Below the pieces are notes generated by a model, which worked only from the letters and a program-made list of their open reading frames with translations, was not told the origin of the DNA and made no database searches. 64,000 nt of DNA from DASVBE01 sp963770375 (GTDB lineage Bacteria; Actinomycetota; Actinomycetes; Streptosporangiales; Streptosporangiaceae). The stretch spans positions 62,001-126,000 of the forward strand of contig CAVYPM010000018.1 in the NCBI GenBank assembly GCA_963770375.1, written 5' to 3'. Positions within the stretch are counted from its first letter, which is position 1. Each line of letters starts with the position of its first letter. This document shows positions 55,185 to 64,000 of this stretch, in pieces. Made by a program: the position numbers and the translations under genes.

Positions 55185-55880
55185 GCGGCCCGGGCCCGGG
55201 CGCGGCGCGAGGCCGGCCAGGAACCGGTTGCCGGCCCGCTCCGCGCCGATCGTGGTCTGCGGCCCGTGCCCGGCCAGCACAACCGTGTCGTCCGGCAGCG
55301 GCAGGCACACCCGGGCCAGGCTGTCCAGGATCGTTTCATAGTTGCCGCCGGGCAGGTCGGTCCGCCCGATGGATCCGGCGAACAGCAGGTCGCCGGTGAA
55401 CAGCACGCCGGGGTCCGCGGTATCCGCGGGCGGCGGCAGCCGGAAGGCGACCGAGCCGGGGGTGTGCCCGGGGGCGTGGTCCACGGTCAGCGTCAGGCCC
55501 GCCAGGTCCAGCACGGCGCCGTCGGTGAGCTCGGCCACCTCGTCCGGCTCGGTGAAGGTCAGCCCGGCCAGCAGAGGTGCCCCGCCGGCCTGCGGCCACA
55601 GCCCGCGGGCCGGGTCGGACAGCAGCGCCCGGTCGCCCGGGTGGATGTAGGCCGGGATGCCGCTGCCCGCGCACACCGGGGCGACCGACCAGATGTGGTC
55701 GATATGGCCGTGGGTGAGCAGCACCGCGGCCGGCTCCAGCCGGTGCTTGCGCAGCAGTTCCTTCAGATCGGGCTCGGCGTCCTGGCCCGGGTCCACGATC
55801 AGGCACGGCTCGCCCCGCCCGGCGGCGATCAGGTAGCAGTTCGCGGCGAACGAGCCGGCCGGGAATCCGGCGATCAGCAC
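55176..55880 (-). CDS. MBL-fold hydrolase (glyoxalase II-like)
   Basis: 234-residue metallo-hydrolase. Zinc motif LTHGHIDHIWS, then DHAPGHTPGSV, FTGDLLFAGSIGRTDLPGG and LAGHGPQT complete the binuclear site. This is the hydroxyacylglutathione hydrolase-like protein found beside relA-region genes in actinobacteria. GTG start. In many relatives hisS follows it; here aspS does. The substrate is unknown. Confidence 0.92.
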   Translation of the reverse strand: MLIAGFPAGSFAANCYLIAAGRGEPCLIVDPGQDAEPDLKELLRKHRLEPAAVLLTHGHIDHIWSVAPVCAGSGIPAYIHPGDRALLSDPARGLWPQAGGAPLLAGLTFTEPDEVAELTDGAVLDLAGLTLTVDHAPGHTPGSVAFRLPPPADTADPGVLFTGDLLFAGSIGRTDLPGGNYETILDSLARVCLPLPDDTVVLAGHGPQTTIGAERAGNRFLAGLAPRPGPGRGL

Positions 55881-56167
55881 GGCGTCCCTCTTTTCCGAAG
55901 ATTTTGCCGGAATGGCGGCCCAGCGGGCTGACGTGACCGGTACAGGCTACCGAGGATGGGGAACCGGCCGTGCACCGCTGGCTGCAGGCCCGCCCCGGAG
56001 GGCAGGGGCTCAGGTGGCGCGCCGGCCGCGGGCAAGGCTCGAAGCGGTAACGAATGTTCCGCCGCCGGGCGGCCTGCGGATACGATTCGCAGGTTTGCTG
56101 GCCGGTGTGCTAATCAGAGCGTTCCGGCCAGTCCGGGTCCCAGTGTCGTAACAGGAGGGCAGCAGAG

Positions 56168-57004
56168 GTGGCGGGGAAGAAGGAACGCCAGCGCAGGCTC
56201 GCCCGGGAGCGCTACGAGCGCAATCTCTCCCGGCGGGCCGCGCACCAGGATCGGGCGCGCCGGATCACCGGGATCACCCTGGCCTGCCTGCTCGTCGCCG
56301 GCCTTGGCGTGGGCGGCTTCTTCCTGTTCGGCGGCGGGCCAGCGCACCACCCCGCGGCCGCCGCCCCGAGCCGGCCGGCGAGCACGCCGTCGGCCAGCCC
56401 GTCACCGTCCGCCGCGGTCCCCGTCGCCGAGCCGGCGCATACCTGCGCCTACAACGTGAGCGGCACAGCCTCGCGCAAGGTCGCGCTGCCGCCCAAGCAC
56501 CCCGATTTCCGGGCCCATTACCAGGCCACGATCCGCACCAACCGCGGCAATATCGTGATCAATCTGCTGAACAGCAAGGCCACCTGCACGGTGAACTCGT
56601 TCGTCTCGCTGGCCTCGCAGAAGTTCTTCAACCAGACCAGCTGCCACCGGCTCGTCACGAGCGGCATCTTCGTGCTGCAATGCGGCGACCCCACGGGTAC
56701 CGGCAGCGGCGGCCCTGGCTACCAGTTCAGTGACGAGAACCTGGCCGGCGCGAAGTACCCGGCGGGCACCCTGGCCATGGCCAACTCAGGGCCGAACACC
56801 AATGGCAGCCAGTTTTTCCTGGTGTACAAGAACACGCCTGGGTTGCAGCCTAATTACACCCCGTTCGGAACCATCGTCAGCGGGCTTAAAATCGTTCAGA
56901 ATGTGGCCAAGGCGGGCAGCGACAACGCCTTCGCCGCCCAAGGCGGAGGCGGGCACCCGAAGGAGAAAGTCGTCATCAAGAGCGTGACTATCAAGAAGAC
57001 CTGA
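56168..57004 (+). CDS. Membrane-anchored cyclophilin-type peptidyl-prolyl isomerase
   Basis: 278 residues: a basic N-terminus (KKERQRRLARERYERNL), one transmembrane helix (ITLACLLVAGLGVGGFFLFG), a Pro/Ser linker and an extracytoplasmic cyclophilin domain (TNRGNIVINL, TSCHRLVTSGIFVLQCGDPTGTG, MANSGPNTNGSQFFLVY, PNYTPFGTIVSG). Some catalytic residues differ from classic cyclophilins (FVLQCGD in place of FMIQGGD), so activity may be modified. GTG start preceded by AGGAGGG. It sits between the MBL and DUF349 genes, the usual actinobacterial order. Confidence 0.92.
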   Translation: MAGKKERQRRLARERYERNLSRRAAHQDRARRITGITLACLLVAGLGVGGFFLFGGGPAHHPAAAAPSRPASTPSASPSPSAAVPVAEPAHTCAYNVSGTASRKVALPPKHPDFRAHYQATIRTNRGNIVINLLNSKATCTVNSFVSLASQKFFNQTSCHRLVTSGIFVLQCGDPTGTGSGGPGYQFSDENLAGAKYPAGTLAMANSGPNTNGSQFFLVYKNTPGLQPNYTPFGTIVSGLKIVQNVAKAGSDNAFAAQGGGGHPKEKVVIKSVTIKKT

Positions 57005-57048
57005 CTGGCAGGCGCTAAGCCGGGCAGGTTCTGAGCAGGAGGTTAGCG

Positions 57049-58287
57049 GTGACCACCGCCAGCGATCCGTGGGGCCGGGTAGACGACGACGGGACCGTCT
57101 ACGTGAAGACCGCCGAGGGCGAGCGCGTTGTGGGCTCGTGGCAGGCGGGCAGCCCCGCGGAGGCCCTTGCCTTCTTCCAGCGCAAGTACTTGTCGCTGGA
57201 GACCGAGGTCAGCCTGCTCGAGCAGCGCATCAGCACCACCGACCTGTCCCCCGCGCAGGCCAGGGCGACGATCACCCGGCTGCTGGAGTCGGTGGCCTGC
57301 GCGAACTGCGTGGGCGACCTGGACGGGCTGCGCGGCCGGCTCGAGGCCCTGACCGGCCTGGTCGACCACCGCCGCGAGGAGAACAAGGCCGCCCGCGAGC
57401 AGGCCCGCAGCGAAGCGCAGGACCGCAAGACCAAGATCGTCGAGGAGGCCGAGCGGATCGCCGCCGAGGCCACCCACTGGAAGATCAGCGGCGAGCGGAT
57501 GCGCCAGCTCCTCGAGGAGTGGAAGGCCGCGCCGCGGGCCGACCGGGCGACGGAGACCGTGCTGTGGAAGCGGCTGTCGGCCGCGCGCAACGCGTTCACC
57601 AAGCGCCGCAAGGCCTACTTCGCCAGCCTGGAAGACGAGCGCGAGTCGGCCAGGACCCGCAAGGAGCAGCTGGTCACCGAGGCCGAGGCCCTGTCCGGCT
57701 CGACCGACTGGGGCCCCACCGCCTCGGCCTACCGCGACCTCATGCGGCAGTGGAAGGAAGCGGGCCGCGCCGACCGGGCCGCCGAGGAGGACCTGTGGGG
57801 GCGGTTCAAGGCCGCCCAGGACACGTTCTTCGGCGCCCGCGCCAAGATCCTCTCGGCCAAGGACGCCGAACTGCGCGAGCACGCCGACGCCAAGGCCGCG
57901 CTGCTGGCCGAGGCCGAGAAGCTGCTGCCGGTGACCAACGCGCGGCAGGCGCGGTCCGCGCTGCGCGGCATCCAGGAGCGCTGGGAGCAGATCGGCGGCG
58001 TGCCCAGGGACTCCCAGGAGCGGCTGGAAGGCGGCCTGCGCAAGGTCGAGGACGCGGTCCGCCGCAGCGAGGAAACGCACTGGCGGCGGTCCAACCCCGA
58101 GGCGCTGTCCCGCGCCAAGGGCACCGTGGAGCAGATCCGCGCGGCCATCAGCCAGCTGGAGAAGCAGCTGGCCCGGGCCAAGGAGCAGGGCAACGACAAG
58201 GCCGCCCAGCAGGCCGAGGAAGCCCTCACCGCCCGCCGGTCCTGGCTCGCCGAAGCCGAGCGAACCCTCGCCGAACTTTCCAGCTGA
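57049..58287 (+). CDS. DUF349 domain protein
   Basis: 412 residues of mostly charged alpha helix with at least three DUF349 repeats (WKISGERMRQLLEEWKAA, TASAYRDLMRQWKEAGRA, ALRGIQERWEQIGGV), each ending with an LW/F-x-R/K-F-like helix. Such repeats are found in RNA-binding or ribosome-associated proteins; a role is not established here. GTG start with AGGAGG upstream. It is convergent with relA, and a dispersed palindromic repeat lies between them. Confidence 0.9.
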   Translation: MTTASDPWGRVDDDGTVYVKTAEGERVVGSWQAGSPAEALAFFQRKYLSLETEVSLLEQRISTTDLSPAQARATITRLLESVACANCVGDLDGLRGRLEALTGLVDHRREENKAAREQARSEAQDRKTKIVEEAERIAAEATHWKISGERMRQLLEEWKAAPRADRATETVLWKRLSAARNAFTKRRKAYFASLEDERESARTRKEQLVTEAEALSGSTDWGPTASAYRDLMRQWKEAGRADRAAEEDLWGRFKAAQDTFFGARAKILSAKDAELREHADAKAALLAEAEKLLPVTNARQARSALRGIQERWEQIGGVPRDSQERLEGGLRKVEDAVRRSEETHWRRSNPEALSRAKGTVEQIRAAISQLEKQLARAKEQGNDKAAQQAEEALTARRSWLAEAERTLAELSS

Positions 58288-58301
58288 AGCCCAGTCAGCG
58301 A

Positions 58302-58438
58302 GGCCGGCGGAGCCGGCCCTGGCTCGCGGAGGGCCGCGGCGCTGTTTTCCCGACGAGCGACGCGGCGCGACGAAGGAGCGCCAAGGAGCGAGGAGGGAAG
58401 GCAGCGCTCATAGCGGCCCGCAGCGAGCGGCTAGCACT
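58302..58438 (+). repeat. Dispersed palindromic element, copy C
   Basis: Occupies almost the whole gap between the convergent DUF349 and relA genes. Nearly identical to copy B on the opposite strand and related to copy A. Left arm GCTCGCGGAGGGCCGC pairs with right arm GCGGCCCGCAGCGAGC at 14 of 16 positions. It could act as a bidirectional terminator. Confidence 0.78.
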
Positions 58439-58445
58439 GCCCTGC

Positions 58446-60896
<2,451 letters not shown>

Positions 60897-60998
60897 ATAC
60901 GCTCCTGTCCCTCCGCCGAAACACCCAGTCTATCGGCGGGCGGAGCAGCAGGTGGCCAGGCTGGCCCAGGTCCTGGCCCGGTCGCCCGGACAGCCAGC

Positions 60999-61544
60999 TC
61001 AGACGACCAGCAGCGAGCGGACGTCCAGGCCCTCGAGCCGGGACCGGCCGGCCAGGAAGCCCAGCTCGAGCAGCACCGAGATCCCGGCCACCTCGGCGCC
61101 GCCCCGGCGGACCAGTTCCGCGGTGGCCCGCGCGGTCCCGCCGGTGGCCAGCACGTCGTCGACGATCAGCACCCGCTCCCCCGGGCTGAACGCGTCCCGG
61201 TGCACCTCCAGCGTGGCTGTGCCGTACTCCAGGTCGTAGCTCTGCGCGTAAGTGGCCGCGGGCAGCTTGCCCTGCTTGCGGACCGGGACGAAGCCCGCCT
61301 GCAGCCGCAGCGCGACCGGCGCGGCCAGGATGAAGCCGCGGGCCTCGATGCCGGCCACCTTGCCCACCGGCCCGTGCCCGGCCGCGAGCGCGTCGACGAC
61401 CTGGTCGAAGGCGCCCGCGTCGGCCAGCAGCGGGGTGATGTCCTTGAACAGGATGCCCGGCTGCGGGTAGTCGGGGACGTCCCTGACCAGCCGGGCGATC
61501 AGGCCGGCTACCCCCGCGGCGGGCGCCTCCTGGCCGGCGGTCAC
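60999..61544 (-). CDS. apt: Adenine phosphoribosyltransferase
   Basis: Purine salvage enzyme of 181 residues converting adenine and PRPP to AMP. The PRPP motif is VLIVDDVLATGGTARA; DYPQPGILFKDITPLL and IEARGFILAAPVAL are typical. GTG start two bases after the secF stop, so it is co-transcribed with secDF. Confidence 0.95.
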   Translation of the reverse strand: MTAGQEAPAAGVAGLIARLVRDVPDYPQPGILFKDITPLLADAGAFDQVVDALAAGHGPVGKVAGIEARGFILAAPVALRLQAGFVPVRKQGKLPAATYAQSYDLEYGTATLEVHRDAFSPGERVLIVDDVLATGGTARATAELVRRGGAEVAGISVLLELGFLAGRSRLEGLDVRSLLVV

Positions 61545-61546
61545 CG

Positions 61547-62850
61547 CTAGCGCCGCTTCTTCTTGCCGGCCGGGCGGCGCTTGGCCGCGCTGGTGCGACG
61601 GGGCTGCTGGCGCGGTCCTGACCGGGCGGCGGGCCCCCGGGCCGCGGGGCTGCCTGCGGCGGGACGGGCGGCGGGCACCCGGTCATCCGGCTGATCCTGG
61701 TCGTATTCCTCGTCCGTGTCTGGTTCATGGATTACGGTTTCGTCGGCCGTGGTCTCGTCGTCCAGGTCGGCCTCGTCCGGCGCGGGCCCGGCGGCCGCGG
61801 TGGCCGCGGGGCCGCCCGGCTGGGCGGTCCTGGACTTGCTGGCCGCGGCCTTGGCCCGGCGCTGCGCGGCCCGGCCGCCGGACTCCCGCAGCGCCACCCG
61901 CTTGGCCAGCGCCTTGTACTGCGGGTCGCGTTCCTTCAGGTCGCACAGCACCGGCGTGGCGATGCAGATCGACGAGTAGGTGCCGGACAGCATGCCGACG
62001 AACAGCACCAGGGCCAGGTCCTTGAGCTCGCCGGCGCCGAGCAGCGCGACGCCGACCACGAGGATCGCGGCGACCGGCAGCAGCGCGATCAGCGAGGTGT
62101 TGATGGACCGCACCAGGGTCTGGTTGAGGGCCAGGTTGGCGGCCTGGCTGTAGGTGCTGCGGCTGGTGCCGAGCAGCCCGGCGGTGTTCTCCCTGACCTT
62201 GTCGAACACCACCACCGTGTCGTACAGCGAGTAACCCAGGATCGTGAGCAGGCCGATGATGGTGGCCGGGCTGACCTCGAAGCCGGTCAGCGCGTACACC
62301 CCGATGGTGATCACGATGTCGTGCAGCAGCGCGATCAGCGCCGCGCTGGCCATCCGCCACTCGAACGCGATCGACAGGTAGATCACGATCACGATGAGGA
62401 ACGCGATCAGCGCCTGGAGCGCCTTGGCGGAGATCTGCGAGCCCCAGCTGGGCCCGACGAAGCTCACGCTGACCGCGTCGCTCTTCAGGTTGAAGTGGCT
62501 GGTCAGCGCATCCTGGATCTTGGTCTGCGTGCTGAACGGCACCTTCGCGGTCTGCACCTGCCAGGTCTGGCTGCTGCCCGAGCCGAGCTTCTGCACGATC
62601 GCGTCGCTGCCGGCGCCCGCCCCGGTGACCACGTTGGTGATCTCGGTGGTGGTCGCGCCGTTGTCGGTGAACCGGAAGACCGAGCCGCCCTTGAACTCGA
62701 CGCTGTAGTTCAGGCCGCGGAACACCAGCGCGGCGATGCTGATGATGAGGATCACCGCGGAGATCGTGTACCAGAGCTTCTGGCGGCCGACGAAGTCGAC
62801 CGAGACCTCGCCCCGGTACAGCCGGCCGCCGATGTTGCGAGGGCGGACAT
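61547..62850 (-). CDS. secF: Protein translocase subunit SecF, frame broken near start
   Basis: RND-type membrane partner of SecD supporting proton-driven Sec export. The conserved opening RNIGGRLYRGEVSVDFVGRQ, helix 1, the periplasmic FKGGSVFRF region and four or more C-terminal helices (VIIYLSIAFEWR, ATIIGLLTILGYSLYDTVVVFDKVRE) are present, with a disordered tail rich in Pro and acidic residues. The ATG that overlaps the secD stop (TGATG, AAGGAGG upstream) is out of frame with RNIGG by one missing base within about ten bases. No other start exists before it. Confidence 0.9.
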
Positions 62851-64000
62851 CAGGCCTCCTTCTGCGCGGTGCGGCCGGTGGCGGTGGCCGAAGCGGCGGC
62901 GCCGCCCGCGGCCGTCCTGGCGGGCACCCGTTTGCCGCCCCGCCAGGGGTTGCGGGCGCCCAGCCGGACCGGGTCGAGCCCGGACATCGGGTGGCCGCTG
63001 CTGAAGAACCTGGTCCTGGCCAGCAGGGTCACCATCGGCTTGGTGAACAGGAAGACCACCACGACGTCGATGACCGTGGTCAGCCCGAGGGTGAACGCGA
63101 AGCCCTTCACGTCACCGATCGCGAAGTAGTACAGCAGCGCGGCGGCCAGGAAGGACACGGTGTCCGAGACCAGGATCGTGCGCCGGGCCCGGGTCCAGCC
63201 GCGCTCGACCGCGGCCCGCAGCGAGCGGCCCTCGCGGACCTCGTCGCGCAATCGCTCGAAGTAGACCACGAACGAGTCCGCGGTGATGCCGATGGCCACG
63301 ATCAGGCCGGCCACGCCGGACAGCGACAGCGAGAAGCCGTAGTACGTGCTCAGCGCGACGACCGACAGGTAGGACAGCAGCGCCGCGATCATCAGGCTGA
63401 GCACCGACACGATGGCCAGGCCGCGGTAGTACAGGAACGAGTACAGGACGACCAGCAGCAGGCCGATCCCGGCCGCGATCAGGCCCGCCTTCAGCTGCGA
63501 GGAGCCCAGCTGCGGCGACACGGACTCCACCGACTGCTTGGTGAAGGTCAGCGGCAGCGCGCCGTAGGCCAGCACGTTGGCCAGCTGGGTGGCCTGATCC
63601 TGGGTGAACGTGCCGGTGATCTGCGCCTGGCCGCCGGGGATCAGGCCGTTCACGGTCGGCGCGGACACGACCTTGCCGTCCAGCACGATCGCGAACTGGT
63701 CGAGCACCGAGGTGGGCTGGCCGCCGCTGGTGTACTGGGTGTACATCTGCGAGGTCAGGTCGCTGAACTTCTTCGCGCCCTCGCTGTTGAAGTTGAGGTT
63801 GACCTGCCAGGCGTTGGCCGACTGCGGGTTCAGCGAGGCGCTCGCCTTGGTCACCATCGTGCCCAGTACCAGGGACTTGTCCAGCGCGTACTTGACCAGG
63901 CCCTGGCCGGGGATGTTCTCGCAGGACACGATCTGGCTGCCGGGGTCGTCCCACTTGCTCGGCTGGTTGTTGTAGATGACCTTCTGCCAGTTGGGGTCGG
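62850..64000 (-). CDS. secD: Protein translocase subunit SecD (partial, C-terminal part)
   Basis: C-terminal ~383 residues of SecD; the 5' end is beyond the window. Part of the periplasmic P1 region (FNSEGAKKFSDLT, SVLDQFAIVLDGKVVSAPTV, GTFTQDQATQLANVLAYGALPL) is followed by the helices GLIAAGIGLLLVVLYSFLYY and GVAGLIVAIGITADSFVVYFERLRDE, then GFAFTLGLTTVIDVVVVFLFTKP. Overlaps the secF start region. Leads the secD-secF-apt-relA group. Confidence 0.95.
   Translation of the reverse strand, partial: DPNWQKVIYNNQPSKWDDPGSQIVSCENIPGQGLVKYALDKSLVLGTMVTKASASLNPQSANAWQVNLNFNSEGAKKFSDLTSQMYTQYTSGGQPTSVLDQFAIVLDGKVVSAPTVNGLIPGGQAQITGTFTQDQATQLANVLAYGALPLTFTKQSVESVSPQLGSSQLKAGLIAAGIGLLLVVLYSFLYYRGLAIVSVLSLMIAALLSYLSVVALSTYYGFSLSLSGVAGLIVAIGITADSFVVYFERLRDEVREGRSLRAAVERGWTRARRTILVSDTVSFLAAALLYYFAIGDVKGFAFTLGLTTVIDVVVVFLFTKPMVTLLARTRFFSSGHPMSGLDPVRLGARNPWRGGKRVPARTAAGGAAASATATGRTAQKEA

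Overview
The window is high-GC actinobacterial chromosome, most like Streptosporangiales or a related filamentous actinomycete. The evidence is strong GC bias, frequent GTG starts, GTGA/ATGA gene overlaps, and two core blocks whose order is conserved in Actinobacteria: argCJBDFRGH with pheST and infC-rpmI-rplT, and secDF-apt-relA with alaS-ruvX-mltG-aroE. Genus cannot be assigned from reading alone. I see no phage, insertion sequence, CRISPR array or tRNA gene.

Layout. Positions 1-7 kb: an ABC exporter pair, a TPR protein overlapping a HAD-IIA phosphatase, a DUF1015 protein, and a GT-C-type membrane glycosyltransferase broken by two frameshifts. Positions 7-15.3 kb are the most accessory part: an MBL hydrolase, a secreted protein with seven Cys-pair repeats, a Rieske oxygenase/FAD oxidase operon next to a PucR-type regulator, a GntR regulator with two matching operator-like sites, and a 21-codon ORF overlapping a glycerophosphodiester phosphodiesterase. 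Positions 15.3-18.1 kb: a large protein with an RG/RD-rich disordered region, a helical-repeat-like domain and an acidic tail. Positions 18.2-24 kb: one rrn operon on the minus strand (16S-23S-5S) with two tandem promoters, a 23S processing stem and a terminator.

Positions 24.2-35 kb: tyrS, an alkyladenine glycosylase and the complete arginine pathway from glutamate-derived intermediates to arginine, all on the minus strand. A promoter overlapped by ARG-box-like sequence lies ahead of argC. Positions 35-44 kb: a lipoprotein, pheST, a PAS histidine kinase, a TrmH methyltransferase, and rplT-rpmI-infC; infC appears to start at AUC behind a terminator-like leader hairpin. Positions 44-64 kb: aroE, mltG, ruvX, alaS, two small membrane proteins, rarA, aspS, an MBL hydrolase, a cyclophilin, a DUF349 protein, relA, apt, secF and secD (cut by the window end).

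Two features cut across regions. First, at least twelve single-base-type frame breaks disrupt genes including tyrS, aspS, infC and secF. They sit in short G/C runs or triplet repeats and are more likely sequence errors than real mutations. Second, a roughly 110-130 bp palindromic element occurs three times, always at the 3' end of genes, and supplies the stop codon of two neighbours.
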